Counted from the stretch's first letter, positions 41,526 to 50,060 are shown. The stretch is 64,000 bases of DNA from an uncultured Clostridia bacterium (GCA_934271065.1 CAKQQQ010000007.1:1-64000); one strand, 5' to 3'. A program made the numbers and translations. The notes: a model not told the origin generated them from the sequence alone.

Positions 41526-41859
41526 AGAACTTACTCCGTATATACTTAACGACTTTATTATACCATATTTCCGCATACTTTGCAAGCAAATTATGCAAGG
41601 TTGCGTATTCGAGCGCGTTGCCGAGTATTACCCCGACCGCCATATACGGCGCGAAATCGGGAAACTTATAGTACGGCGAAAGACGATAGTACGCGATTGC
41701 AACGAGTCCGTAGCGCAGAAAATCGACGACGTGGCGAAAAAACGGCGTTTTAACGCAGACGGGAACGAAAATCAGCAGAACTTCGCCGATTACGCCCGAA
41801 AACGCGCCGATAAACACGCATTCGGCAAAATAATAAAACTGTCCCGACGCAACGAACAT
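41356..41859 (-). CDS. yabQ: YabQ-like spore cortex membrane protein with overlapping tail
   Basis: Residues 1-110 form the YabQ-like part, with four or so hydrophobic stretches (GQFYYFAECVFIGAFSGVIGEVLLIFVPVCV, FLRYGLVAIAYYRL, YMAVGVILGNALEYATL); YabQ is needed for spore cortex formation in Bacillus. The open frame then continues for a further 170 bases inside the divIC reading frame, producing a very basic tail (KNAKSRRGRHGRRRRN). This tail looks like out-of-frame divIC and may reflect a lost stop codon. The gene starts at the yabP stop codon and lies between yabP and divIC, in the normal order. Confidence 0.65.
   Translation of the reverse strand: MFVASGQFYYFAECVFIGAFSGVIGEVLLIFVPVCVKTPFFRHVVDFLRYGLVAIAYYRLSPYYKFPDFAPYMAVGVILGNALEYATLHNLLAKYAEIWYNKVVKYIRSKFYDRKKNAKSRRGRHGRRRRNAFHTDFRVDFPDGYAVGKKTRIRKTKNGIRRIAGKV
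41557..41585 (-). promoter_or_regulatory. Sigma-A promoter of divIC inside yabQ
   Basis: TTGCAA (41585-41580), a 17-base spacer and a perfect TATAAT (41562-41557) are read on the minus strand; the transcript would start about 25 bases before the divIC ATG. This separates divIC-ppx-M50 expression from the sporulation genes upstream. Confidence 0.7.
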
Positions 41860-42119
41860 TATCTGAAAAACTTTTTAACGCCCGACGCGGAAAAGTCGGA
41901 ATACTTGACGGCGTATATTTTACCGCTCAGTTTCATATCTCCGCTTTGCTTGGAAAATCCGTCGATTTTAAGCGATTCGCCTATTACGATTATTTTTCCG
42001 CCGCCGCATAGCGACGCTCTTACTTCGCGTTCGTTAAACGACGCTACGTCCGCGATTCCGCTTGCCGACAACCGCGACCGATTATCGATTTCGACGGCGT
42101 GAGTTTTTGTCTGTTCCAT
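41859..42119 (-). CDS. yabP: Sporulation protein YabP
   Basis: The 86-residue protein matches the YabP/YqfC pattern: the start with NRSRLSASGIADVASFNEREVRASLCGGGKIIVIGESLKIDGFSKQSGDMKLSGKIYAVKYSD. YabP is required for spore cortex formation and works with YabQ. No clear ribosome site lies before the ATG; a short hairpin followed by seven T (GTATGGGGC then T) sits there instead. It is the first gene of the yabP-yabQ-divIC set. Confidence 0.88.
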   Translation of the reverse strand: MEQTKTHAVEIDNRSRLSASGIADVASFNEREVRASLCGGGKIIVIGESLKIDGFSKQSGDMKLSGKIYAVKYSDFSASGVKKFFR

Positions 42120-42174
42120 AAAAAAAGCCCCATACTTAACGTATGAGAACTTTTTGTTTTTTATGAACGCGGCG

Positions 42175-43248
42175 TCAGTCCAACTTCTGATCGCCGTAAT
42201 TTATCCAACCGAGTTTACGGAACAGTTCGGATACGCCGAAAGATATAACGGCAGGCAGCACGAACATAAGCAGAATTATCGCGGCGGCAAGCAGCCACGC
42301 GTTAAGATCCGCACTCGCGTCGATCGCGCCGAATACGCCTACGAGACCACTCGTACCCATTCCGCCGCCGGAAGCGTTGCATTTAAGTTTGAAAAGGCAG
42401 GTGGATACCGGACCTAAAATCGCGCTCGCGATTATTTCGGGCAACATTATTATCGGCTTTTTCATTATGTTGGGAATTTGAAGCATACTCGTGCCTAACC
42501 CCTGCGATATTAAGCCCGAAACGCCATTTTCTCTGAACGACGCGACCGCGAAACCGATCATATGGCAGGAACAACCGACCACCGCCGCGCCGCCCGCTAT
42601 AAGCATCGCGTCGCTCGTTTTGCCCGACGCAACGGCTATCCATATCGCCGCGGACGAAGTGGGCATAGTCAGAAGAACGCCCATTATTACGGCGATTATG
42701 ATACCCATAAATAACGGGGTTATTTCGGTCGCTTTTTCTATCAGTATTCCGAGTTGGTCTATGAGCCATATAAACGGATACGCGAGATAAACGCCGCCGA
42801 TACACAGTATCATTACGCCGAGCGGAACTATTATTATATCGAATTTCGTTTTACCTTCGTATAAAGATACGATTTCGGCGCACAACAGCGCGACGACGTA
42901 CGCGCCGATCGGATTACCCGGAAGACCGAGCGTAAGCGCAAGATTGCCTTTCGTCACGTCTTTCGCAAACGCGCCGACGAAACCCGCGACTCCGCACGAA
43001 AACAACGTGAGTTTTTTAACGCCCAGCGCGTTGGCTATACCCACGCCTATACCGAAGCCCATCGCGCTTTTGGCAATTTTGGCGATAACGATAAGTATAG
43101 CCGAAAAAGCGTTTTCTCCGCACAGTTTGCCGATCTGCTCGAAAATCGTGCCTGCGATAAGGGTACAGAACAAGCCCTGAGCCATTCCGCTGAACGCCTT
43201 GATAAACCACCTGTCGGCGTACTTTTTGAGAATTTCTCTGAAAGTCAT
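42175..43248 (-). CDS. PTS sugar transporter subunit IIC-like membrane protein
   Basis: The 357-residue protein has about nine to ten hydrophobic segments and resembles the PTS_EIIC_2 family: WFIKAFSGMAQGLFCTLIAGTIFEQIG at the start, PGNPIGAYVVALLCAEI and the Gly/Ser-rich CNASGGGMGTSGLVGVFGAID. The family is often found as a lone IIC-like gene with no IIA or IIB partners, which is also the case here. The sugar, if any, is unknown. GAGGTG lies four bases before the ATG, and the gene directly follows the phosphoesterase gene. Confidence 0.82.
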   Translation of the reverse strand: MTFREILKKYADRWFIKAFSGMAQGLFCTLIAGTIFEQIGKLCGENAFSAILIVIAKIAKSAMGFGIGVGIANALGVKKLTLFSCGVAGFVGAFAKDVTKGNLALTLGLPGNPIGAYVVALLCAEIVSLYEGKTKFDIIIVPLGVMILCIGGVYLAYPFIWLIDQLGILIEKATEITPLFMGIIIAVIMGVLLTMPTSSAAIWIAVASGKTSDAMLIAGGAAVVGCSCHMIGFAVASFRENGVSGLISQGLGTSMLQIPNIMKKPIIMLPEIIASAILGPVSTCLFKLKCNASGGGMGTSGLVGVFGAIDASADLNAWLLAAAIILLMFVLPAVISFGVSELFRKLGWINYGDQKLD

Positions 43249-43249
43249 A

Positions 43250-43954
43250 TTACACCTCGCTAATTTGCGTGAGTTTATTGTCTACCTGATCGCACGACGT
43301 TAAAAAATACTCTATTCCGTTACGGACGATCTTTAAGTCGATTCGCGACTCTTTGCCGTGCAGATGCCCGTATACCACCTTATCGACTCCGTTCTGCTCG
43401 AAAAGTTCGGTAAACAGCGAATTTTCGCGACGGGCGTTGAACGGCGGATAATGTACGACGCAGATTACTTCGTCGCCGTCTTCCCTTACCTTGCCGACGT
43501 TATGAAACGCGAGTTTCAGCCTTTCGGCTTCGCGATAGTATATCTTGCGGTCGCTTTCCTTAAAATCGGGCGAGCCTTCCACGCTCCACCCGCGCGAGCC
43601 GCATATTATTTTGTTTCCGAATTTTACGCAGTCGTTCTGCAAAAAATAATAGCCGTCGGGGAATGACGACCGAACGCGCGATATACTCTTCCACCAGTAG
43701 TCGTGATTACCGCGTACAAAGACCTTTTTACCTTTCAGCGCGCCGAAAAAACCGTTTATATCTTCGACGGCTTCGGGCAAATCCATAGCCCAACTTACGT
43801 CTCCGCCGATAAGCACGACGTCTTCGTCGTTTACTTTTTCTTGCCAGTCTTTGGCTATTTTAGGTAAATACCCGACCCATTTACCGCCGAAAACGTCCAT
43901 AGGCTTACTACCGTTTCCGCTGATATGAAGATCGCTTATCGCGTAGATTTTCAT
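43250..43954 (-). CDS. Calcineurin-like metallophosphoesterase
   Basis: The 234 residues hold all dimetal motifs: AISDLHISG (Asp, His) at 5-13, LIGGDVSWAMD (GD), VRGNHDYWW (GNHD), VVHYPPFN and YGHLHGKES (GHLH). The protein is soluble and monodomain. Substrates in this family vary from cyclic nucleotides to nucleic acids, so the reaction cannot be named. A promoter ends six bases before the ATG with no ribosome site, so the mRNA may be leaderless. The stop adjoins the IIC-like gene start. Confidence 0.92.
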   Translation of the reverse strand: MKIYAISDLHISGNGSKPMDVFGGKWVGYLPKIAKDWQEKVNDEDVVLIGGDVSWAMDLPEAVEDINGFFGALKGKKVFVRGNHDYWWKSISRVRSSFPDGYYFLQNDCVKFGNKIICGSRGWSVEGSPDFKESDRKIYYREAERLKLAFHNVGKVREDGDEVICVVHYPPFNARRENSLFTELFEQNGVDKVVYGHLHGKESRIDLKIVRNGIEYFLTSCDQVDNKLTQISEV

Positions 43955-43960
43955 ATTTAC

Positions 43961-43989
43961 AGTTTATCACTTTACGTTTATTTTTTCAA
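43961..43989 (-). promoter_or_regulatory. Promoter of the phosphoesterase gene
   Basis: TTGAAA (43989-43984), a 17-base spacer and TAAACT (43966-43961) are followed after only six bases by the ATG, so transcription would start at or next to the start codon. Confidence 0.55.
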
Positions 43990-44011
43990 GTTAAAACAAT
44001 CGTTTTTCTAA

Positions 44012-44050
44012 AAAATAAGCGTCGCTTTGCGTTTTTTTGCAAAGCGACGC
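44012..44050 (-). terminator. Terminator after the 44067-44705 gene
   Basis: A perfect 12-bp stem (GCGTCGCTTTGC with its complement) with an 8-base loop is followed on the minus strand by TTATTTTTT, 17 bases after the stop codon. Confidence 0.9.
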
Positions 44051-44066
44051 GATAAAATCTCGTTTT

Positions 44067-44705
44067 TCAGCCGTTGCCGGGATATATAGGCAAATCGAAA
44101 AACCCCGAACACACTTCCTGAGTGTATTCCTGACACGGCGGAATGGCGGCGTATCCGTAAGACGGAACGAGTAATTCCACCGGCATAACTATCTTCATAA
44201 TCATAGTTATACAGCAAGTGACGGTAAACGTAGGACCTTCGACGTAAACACCTTCGGGCGCAACGATCGAAACCACCGCGTCTACGGTAAAAGGAATAAT
44301 GGACGGCTCGGGTATGTACATAACTATATCCTGATTGACGGATATACTCGACTGCGCTACGCCCTGCACTCCGTTGGCGTCGGTATAAACGACTTCCATA
44401 GGCACGGTAACGGTCGCCTGTACTCTCGCAAATCTCTGTCTGTCTGGCAGACGATCTATCTTAATATCCGTAACTTCGCCGCGGTTCGTAACGCTTCTCG
44501 CGCTTAAAAACGTCAGCGGGTACGCGGGATTGGCGGGGTTAAAGCCCGTAAGAGCCAGCGTTATTCCTTCTTCCTGCGTTTGTCGTATGCACGCGTCGAA
44601 CACTTTTTGCGCCTGTATTACGACTCTTTCGCAAAGCCCGTTCACAGCGTTACCGGTAATTCTGCCGGGACCTCTGTCCGTGGCGTTATTAGTAAAGAAC
44701 GACAT
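44067..44705 (-). CDS. Conserved hypothetical protein, possibly spore-associated
   Basis: The 212-residue protein has no signal peptide or long membrane helix. It begins MSFFTNNATDRGPGRITGNAVNGLCERVVIQAQKVFDACIRQTQEEGITLAL and has a beta-rich middle (FARVQATVTVPMEVVYTDANGV) and a hydrophobic end VTCCITMIMKIVMPVELLVPSYGYAAIPPCQEYTQEVCSGFF with several Cys. I recall similar uncharacterised proteins only from spore-forming Clostridia. AAGGAGG lies six bases before the ATG and the promoter region contains CATATATTA (complement of 44734-44742), a match to the late-sporulation sigma-K -10 pattern. It stands alone with its own terminator. A coat or exosporium role is inferred. Confidence 0.55.
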   Translation of the reverse strand: MSFFTNNATDRGPGRITGNAVNGLCERVVIQAQKVFDACIRQTQEEGITLALTGFNPANPAYPLTFLSARSVTNRGEVTDIKIDRLPDRQRFARVQATVTVPMEVVYTDANGVQGVAQSSISVNQDIVMYIPEPSIIPFTVDAVVSIVAPEGVYVEGPTFTVTCCITMIMKIVMPVELLVPSYGYAAIPPCQEYTQEVCSGFFDLPIYPGNG

Positions 44706-44753
44706 ATATGACCTCCTTGAAACGCTCTCGATATAATATATGCCGTTTTACGA

Positions 44754-45590
44754 TTATAATGTGATTATCTTTGAAAGTTCGACGAATTCGGCGGTGGATA
44801 AAGTCTCGCCGCGCGCAAGTTTATCGCCTTTTACCGCCGTCACGGCTTCTTCCGCCTTTTCGCGGCTTAAACCGAACGATTGCATCAGATTGTTTACGAG
44901 CGTTTTTCTACGCGAAGAAAACGCGCTTCTTACGACGTTGCGGAAAGCGGTCTCGTCCGCCCCGACGTACTTTTCGGAATCTATCCTTATTACCGCTACG
45001 GCGGAATCTACGTTGGGCGACGGTAAAAAAAGTTCGCGCGGAATACGCATAACCTTTTCCGCGTTTCCGCGAAAATCGGCCGCAAGCGTAAGCGCGCCGT
45101 AATCCGCGCTCGACGGCTTGGCGCATATCCTGTCGGCGACTTCTTCCTGCACGGTTACGGCGATAAGATCGACGAAGGCGCAGTCTTCCAGAAACTTCAT
45201 AAGCACGGGCGTGGTTATATAATACGGCAGGTTTGCTACTACGCTGAATCTGCCGCCCGCCTTTTCGACGATTTCTTCGGTCGGAATTTTCATAACGTCG
45301 GCGAATACTATCTCGACGTTATCGCGACCTTTAAGCGTTTCGGCTAAAACGGGCTGCAATCTGCGGTCTATCTCGAAACCGATCACGCGTTTTGCCGCGT
45401 CCGAAAGCGCGGCGGTCAACGTACCCGCGCCGACGCCTATCTCGATAACCGTATCGTCTTTCCCGACGCCCGTCTTTTCAACGAGCGTTTTTAGCAGGGT
45501 TTCGTCGGTTAAAAAGTTCTGACCGTATCGCTTATCGAATCTGAAACCGTTCTTTTTAAGAATTTCTTTTACGTCGGTGCTAGGCATCAT
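44754..45590 (-). CDS. rsmA: 16S rRNA dimethyladenosine transferase
   Basis: RsmA (KsgA) dimethylates A1518 and A1519 of 16S rRNA. The 278 residues show FDKRYGQNFLTDETLLKTLVEKTGVGKDDTVIEIGVGAGTLTAAL with the SAM-binding motif, the catalytic VVANLPYYITTPVL and a C-terminal helical domain (VDSAVAVIRI, FSSRRKTLVNNL). The start overlaps the stop of the radical SAM gene by 4 bases. In many Bacillota the gene follows tatD and rnmV; rnmV is absent here and a TatD-linked radical SAM gene stands in its place. Confidence 0.97.
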   Translation of the reverse strand: MMPSTDVKEILKKNGFRFDKRYGQNFLTDETLLKTLVEKTGVGKDDTVIEIGVGAGTLTAALSDAAKRVIGFEIDRRLQPVLAETLKGRDNVEIVFADVMKIPTEEIVEKAGGRFSVVANLPYYITTPVLMKFLEDCAFVDLIAVTVQEEVADRICAKPSSADYGALTLAADFRGNAEKVMRIPRELFLPSPNVDSAVAVIRIDSEKYVGADETAFRNVVRSAFSSRRKTLVNNLMQSFGLSREKAEEAVTAVKGDKLARGETLSTAEFVELSKIITL

Positions 45591-46174
45591 TTTATAAATT
45601 TACGGATTCTGAGCGGAATGCCGCTGTTTGCCGCCACTTCGCGGCACTTATCCGTCTCTTCGTCGCTTAACGTGTCTACTATGGAAAAGACGGTGGCTAT
45701 TCCGCGCGCTTTGCATTTTACGGCAAAGTCGATAACTTCGTCGTACGCATCTTCGCCGAATACCGGTCTGCAAACGTCGTAATAGGTCTCTTTACAGCCG
45801 GCGTTAAGGCTGACGTTTACTTTATCGACGCCTTCAGCAAGTTCGGCGGTTATATCTCTGCCGTTTATCAGATTGCCCTGACCGTTGGTGTTGAGCCGCA
45901 CCATATACCCGCGTTTTTTCAGTTCTTTGCCGATTTCGACGAGTTCTTTTATTCTGAAAGTCGGCTCGCCGTAACCGCAAAAAACGACTTCGTCGAAATT
46001 TTCGTCCGGCAGAGCCGATAGGACTTCTTCCGCCGAAGGTTCTTTCGACAGCCAGAGATCGTTGCCGTAATAAGCGGGGTTTACGCTACGCACGCAAAAA
46101 CGGCAGTCGTTACTGCAACGATTGGTTAAATTGATATAGAGATTTCCGTCTAATTCGTATACTATTTTGTCCAT
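45587..46174 (-). CDS. TatD-linked radical SAM protein
   Basis: The 195-residue protein has the radical SAM motif NLTNRCSNDCRFCVRS (CxxxCxxC, residues about 20-27), the glycine-rich FCGYGEPTFR motif and VRLNTNGQGN, but no extra iron-sulfur cluster domain. It matches the family described as TatD-associated radical SAM proteins, which has no known reaction. The gene lies between tatD (4 bases before) and rsmA (overlap), agreeing with the family name. Possible substrates are a modified rRNA or a nucleotide; this is speculation. Confidence 0.85.
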   Translation of the reverse strand: MDKIVYELDGNLYINLTNRCSNDCRFCVRSVNPAYYGNDLWLSKEPSAEEVLSALPDENFDEVVFCGYGEPTFRIKELVEIGKELKKRGYMVRLNTNGQGNLINGRDITAELAEGVDKVNVSLNAGCKETYYDVCRPVFGEDAYDEVIDFAVKCKARGIATVFSIVDTLSDEETDKCREVAANSGIPLRIRKFIK

Positions 46175-46178
46175 AAGC

Positions 46179-46946
46179 CTAAATTTTGAATAAGGTTTTC
46201 GCGTTGTTTAGTATATAACGCGAGGTAAACTCTACGTCTTCTCGTCTGATCGACGCTATTTTTTCTAAAATAAATCTTATATTCGACGGGTAATTGACCG
46301 AGCCGCGCAACGGTTCGGGCGAAAGATACGGGCAGTCCGTTTCGGTTAAAAGTCTGTCCGCAGGCACAGCCCTTACAACTTCGTCTTTCTTTGCGTTTTT
46401 GAAAGTTACAACTCCGCCGAAAGAAAAATATCCGCCGAGATCAACCAACTCTTTTACGCTCTCCGCGCTACCGGCAAAGCAATGCATTAAAAAACCGTTA
46501 CGCAAAAGCGATTTACGGTCTTTGAGAAAATCGACCGTTTTTTTATGCGCTTCCCGCGAATGAACGACTATGGGCTTATTCGCTTCGTCTGCCAATTCGA
46601 CCTGCCGCTCGAAAACGCGCGTCTGCGTTTCTTCGTCTGCGTCGTTATGATAAAAGTCGTACCCTATTTCGCCTATCGCGACGCATTTATCGCGTTTTGC
46701 AAGTTCGCGCAGCGCGGCTACGGCAGATTCGTCAAACCCGTTCGCTTCGTCGGGGTGCACGCCGGCAGAAAAGTATACGCAATCGAATTTTTCGGCAAGG
46801 CTTGCCGAGCCGAGCGACGACGCCGCGTCAAAGCCCGACGATATAACGATCCGCCCGCCGAACGCCGCGAAGTTTTTAACGATTTCTTCGGCGTTGCCGC
46901 CGTATTTGGCGTCGGTAAGGTGTGCGTGCACGTCTACGAGATTCAT
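46179..46946 (-). CDS. tatD: TatD-family metal-dependent hydrolase
   Basis: A TIM-barrel DNase/deoxyribonuclease-like hydrolase of 255 residues. Metal ligands are visible: DVHAHLTD near the start, GEIGYDFYHND, VVHSREAHKKT, HCFAGSAE and TETDCPYLSPEPLRGSVNYP. It overlaps metG by 4 bases. Members remove oxidised ends from DNA or process nucleic acids in several organisms; the in vivo role here is not known. Confidence 0.95.
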   Translation of the reverse strand: MNLVDVHAHLTDAKYGGNAEEIVKNFAAFGGRIVISSGFDAASSLGSASLAEKFDCVYFSAGVHPDEANGFDESAVAALRELAKRDKCVAIGEIGYDFYHNDADEETQTRVFERQVELADEANKPIVVHSREAHKKTVDFLKDRKSLLRNGFLMHCFAGSAESVKELVDLGGYFSFGGVVTFKNAKKDEVVRAVPADRLLTETDCPYLSPEPLRGSVNYPSNIRFILEKIASIRREDVEFTSRYILNNAKTLFKI

Positions 46947-48889
46947 CTTACGACCGCTCCGTCGGGTATACCGTCTTCGGGCGAAACGATTTTTACTTTA
47001 CCGTCCGCTTCGGCGCAGAGTACCATTCCCCTGCTTTCTACGCCGCAAAGTTTTGCGGGTTTAAGGTTGGCGACAAGCACTACGGTCTTGCCTAAAAGTT
47101 CTTCGGGTTTATAGTATTCCGCTATTCCGCTCGCGACGATTCTCGTTTCGTCGCCGACCTTTAAGGTAAGTTTGAGCAGTTTTTTGGATTTTTCGATTTT
47201 TTCGCAATTCGTGACGACAGCCGTCCTGAACGATATTTTCGCAAAGTCGTCTATCGTTATTTCGGGTTTTTCTTCCGCTTCGACGGGTTTAGCGTTCTTC
47301 TTTTCGGGCGACGCGTACTTTGCCGCGATTTCGTCCGCCGCCTTCATAACGTCGGCGGCGTCGCGACGGGCAAACAGTATTTCGGGGTTATCGCAAACTT
47401 TCGTTCCGTCTTTATAAAGCCCGAACGTACCCATATCTTCGTAGTTACGGAAAGGCGACGCGAGTTGTTTCAAAATTTTATCGCAACTTTCGGGCATAAT
47501 CGGCTCTAAAAGCGAAGTCGCTATGACGAGAGTTTCGGTAAGGTTATACAATACTTCTTTAAGTCTCGGCAACGTCTCTTCGGACTTGGCAAGTACCCAG
47601 GGCGAAGTTTCGTCGATATATTTATTTGCTCTGCGAAGAAGCGACAATATTTCTTCGATCGCGTCGGAAAGGCGGTTTTCGTCCATCAACGCCGCAACCT
47701 TGCCGTATACCGAAGTCGCCGCCGCGACGAGTTCTTCGTCTACGGGTTCTTTAACGCCGCTCCTTTCGACCGTTCCGCCGAAGTATTTATCGCTCATAAC
47801 GATGGTGCGCTTGACGAGATTGCCGTATACGTTGGACAGTTCGGCGTTTATCTTATCGTTCATCATCGTCCACGAAATAAGCCCGTCGTTATCGAACGGT
47901 ACGGCGGCGCAGACGTAATATCTTACCGAATCGACGCCGAAAACGCTTGCGAGATCGTCGGCGTACAGCACGTTGCCCTTGGATTTGGACATTTTATCCC
48001 CGTCCTGCAACAGCCACGGATGACCGTAAATACGCTTCGGCAACGGTTGACCGAGCGCCATAAGGAATATCGGCCAGTAAATGACGTGGAAGCGAATGAT
48101 GTCTTTGCCGACGACGTGCAAGTCCGCCGGCCAGTATTTTTTATAGGTTTCCGCGCTGTTACCGTCCGCGTCGTAGCCGATACCCGTGATATAGTTGGCA
48201 AGCGCGTCGAGCCAGACGTATACGACGTGTTTGTCGTCGAAATCTACCGGAACGCCCCACTTGAACGAAGTGCGCGACACGCATAAATCCTGCAAGCCCG
48301 GAAGTAAAAAGTTATTCATCATCTCGTTCTTTCGCGATACGGGCGCGATGAAGTCGGGATGCGTATTTATATATTCTATCAGTTTCGGAGCGTACTTGCT
48401 CATTTTGAAGAAATAGGCTTCTTCGTGAGCCTTTTCGACGGGTCTGCCGCAATCGGGGCATTTGCCGTCGGCAAGTTGGCTTTCCGTCCAGAACGATTCG
48501 CAGGGTTTACAATACCAACCTTCGTATGCGCCTTTATAAATATCGCCCTGTTCGTAAAACTTTCTGAATATCTTTTGTATTTGTTTTTCGTGGCAAGCGT
48601 CGGTAGTACGAACGAATTTGTCGTAAGAGACGTTCATAAGATCGAGCCCGCCCTTTATCTCCGCGGCGAGCGCGTCTACGTATTCTTTCGGAGTTTTACC
48701 CGCAAAACGGGCTTTGTCTTCGATTTTCTGACCGTGTTCGTCCGTACCCGTCTGAAACATAACGTCGTAACCCTGACGGCGTTTGAAACGCGCTAAGGCG
48801 TCGGTCATTATGGCTTCGTAGGTATTGCCGATATGCGGCTTGGACGAAGTATACGCGATAGCCGTAGTTACGAAAAATTTTTTCTGCAT
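46943..48889 (-). CDS. metG: Methionyl-tRNA synthetase
   Basis: MetRS charges tRNA-Met. The 648 residues have the class I signatures (PHIGNTYEAIMTDALARF, the HIGH region, and KMSKSKGN), a zinc knuckle with two CxxC pairs (CKPC...CPDC) of the short Gram-positive form, an anticodon-binding helical domain, and a C-terminal EMAP-like tRNA-binding domain (ITIDDFAKISFRTAVVTNCEKIEKSKKLLKLTL). Translation starts at 48889 after CAGGTGA. A promoter precedes it. The gene is followed by tatD, the common order metG-tatD-rsmA. Confidence 0.97.
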   Translation of the reverse strand: MQKKFFVTTAIAYTSSKPHIGNTYEAIMTDALARFKRRQGYDVMFQTGTDEHGQKIEDKARFAGKTPKEYVDALAAEIKGGLDLMNVSYDKFVRTTDACHEKQIQKIFRKFYEQGDIYKGAYEGWYCKPCESFWTESQLADGKCPDCGRPVEKAHEEAYFFKMSKYAPKLIEYINTHPDFIAPVSRKNEMMNNFLLPGLQDLCVSRTSFKWGVPVDFDDKHVVYVWLDALANYITGIGYDADGNSAETYKKYWPADLHVVGKDIIRFHVIYWPIFLMALGQPLPKRIYGHPWLLQDGDKMSKSKGNVLYADDLASVFGVDSVRYYVCAAVPFDNDGLISWTMMNDKINAELSNVYGNLVKRTIVMSDKYFGGTVERSGVKEPVDEELVAAATSVYGKVAALMDENRLSDAIEEILSLLRRANKYIDETSPWVLAKSEETLPRLKEVLYNLTETLVIATSLLEPIMPESCDKILKQLASPFRNYEDMGTFGLYKDGTKVCDNPEILFARRDAADVMKAADEIAAKYASPEKKNAKPVEAEEKPEITIDDFAKISFRTAVVTNCEKIEKSKKLLKLTLKVGDETRIVASGIAEYYKPEELLGKTVVLVANLKPAKLCGVESRGMVLCAEADGKVKIVSPEDGIPDGAVVR

Positions 48890-48919
48890 AAATTCACCTG
48901 CTTACGATTATACGAAATA

Positions 48920-48948
48920 AGTATACTATATTCGTCGGAAAAAGTAAA
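48920..48948 (-). promoter_or_regulatory. Sigma-A promoter of the metG operon
   Basis: TTTACT (48948-48943), a 17-base spacer and TATACT (48925-48920) lie on the minus strand. It is back to back with the start region of spmA. I see no T-box stem-antiterminator in the short leader. Confidence 0.6.
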
Positions 48949-48993
48949 ACGTAAAGACGCATTAAAAAATAACTTTCGGAATAAAGTTCTAAT

Positions 48994-49551
48994 ATGAACG
49001 TTATTTTTACGATTATTTTCGTCGTTTCCTGCACGACGCTGATCTTCGTTTCGCCCGACGCGGTTTTAAGCGCGCTGACGACGGGCGCGAATAAAGCGAT
49101 TGCCTTATCGATGTCTCTGACGGCTATTTACGCGCTGTGGTCGGGCGCGTTGAAGGTGGCGGAAAAATCGGGCGTAACGAAAAAAATCGCAAAAATCCTT
49201 CGTCCGCTCGTAAGGTTTCTTTTCGGCAAAACCGACGACGAGACGGAAGAACTTATAGCGATAAATATGAGCGCGAACCTGCTCGGCGCGAGCGGACTTG
49301 CGACGCCGCCCGCCATCAAAGCGACGTCGAATATGACCGAAAGCGGCAACGCGGACGGCGCGGCAACGTTGCTCGTAATCGCTTCGGCAGGGGTACAGAT
49401 TCTGCCCGCGACGGTCGTCTCGCTCCGTCTCGCGGCGGGCAGCGCGTCGCCTGCGGATATTATTCTGCCGACGCTTATATCGTCGCTCACGGCGTTCGTT
49501 ACGGGCGCGTCGCTTATAAAAATTTTCGGAAGCGGGCGTAAAAAACGATGA
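48994..49551 (+). CDS. spmA: Spore maturation protein A
   Basis: SpmA is a membrane protein needed for spore core dehydration in Bacillus. The 185-residue protein has several hydrophobic helices and the conserved IYALWSGALKVAEKSGVTKKIAKILRPLVRFLF and NMSANLLGASGLATPPAIKA, which match the nucleoside-recognition-like domain of the SpmA/SpmB family. No strong ribosome site is visible (GGA well upstream). It overlaps spmB by 4 bases. The pair is on the plus strand, divergent from metG. Confidence 0.92.
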   Translation: MNVIFTIIFVVSCTTLIFVSPDAVLSALTTGANKAIALSMSLTAIYALWSGALKVAEKSGVTKKIAKILRPLVRFLFGKTDDETEELIAINMSANLLGASGLATPPAIKATSNMTESGNADGAATLLVIASAGVQILPATVVSLRLAAGSASPADIILPTLISSLTAFVTGASLIKIFGSGRKKR

Positions 49552-50060
49552 AATACGCCGCCGCGCCGATACCGATGATTTTCGTCGCGCTGTTCGTGTA
49601 CGCGGCGATAAAAAAGGTTAAAATTTACGACGCGTTCTGCGTCGGCGTAAAAGAATCGATTAAAACCGTATATACGATATTCCCCTACGTCACGGCGGTC
49701 GTTATGGCGACGGAATTGTTTTCCGCAAGCGGGCTTGCAGATAAAACCGCCGAATTTATCTCGCCCGTTCTCGGCGCGATAGGCGTACCGACGGAAATCG
49801 CGCCGCTCGTTCTCGTAAAACCCTTTTCGGGCAGCGGAAGCCTGTCGGTTTTAAGCGGGATATTATCCGAATACGGCGCGGATTCTTACGTCGGACGATG
49901 CGCCGCCGCCGTTTTCGGTTCGTCGGAAACGGTCTTTTACCTTTCGGCGGTTTACTATTCGCGCTCGAAAACTAAAAAGACGACGAAAGCGATTATCATT
50001 TCGCTTTCGTCGTCTTTGACGGCAACCGTAGTCGCGTGTCTTATTTGCAGAGTTATTTAG
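49548..50060 (+). CDS. spmB: Spore maturation protein B
   Basis: SpmB is the partner of SpmA. The 170-residue protein has about five hydrophobic segments and the family segments VKESIKTVYTIFPYVTAVVMATELFSASG, LVLVKPFSGSGSLSVLSGIL and FGSSETVFYLSAVYY. Its stop overlaps the stop of the convergent transporter gene by 4 bases, with no terminator between, so transcripts may run into each other. Length is normal. Confidence 0.93.
   Translation: MKYAAAPIPMIFVALFVYAAIKKVKIYDAFCVGVKESIKTVYTIFPYVTAVVMATELFSASGLADKTAEFISPVLGAIGVPTEIAPLVLVKPFSGSGSLSVLSGILSEYGADSYVGRCAAAVFGSSETVFYLSAVYYSRSKTKKTTKAIIISLSSSLTATVVACLICRVI

Noticed and set aside
48890..48993. T-box or SAM riboswitch before metG
   Set aside because: The leader from the promoter to the ATG is far too short and contains no specifier or antiterminator stem.
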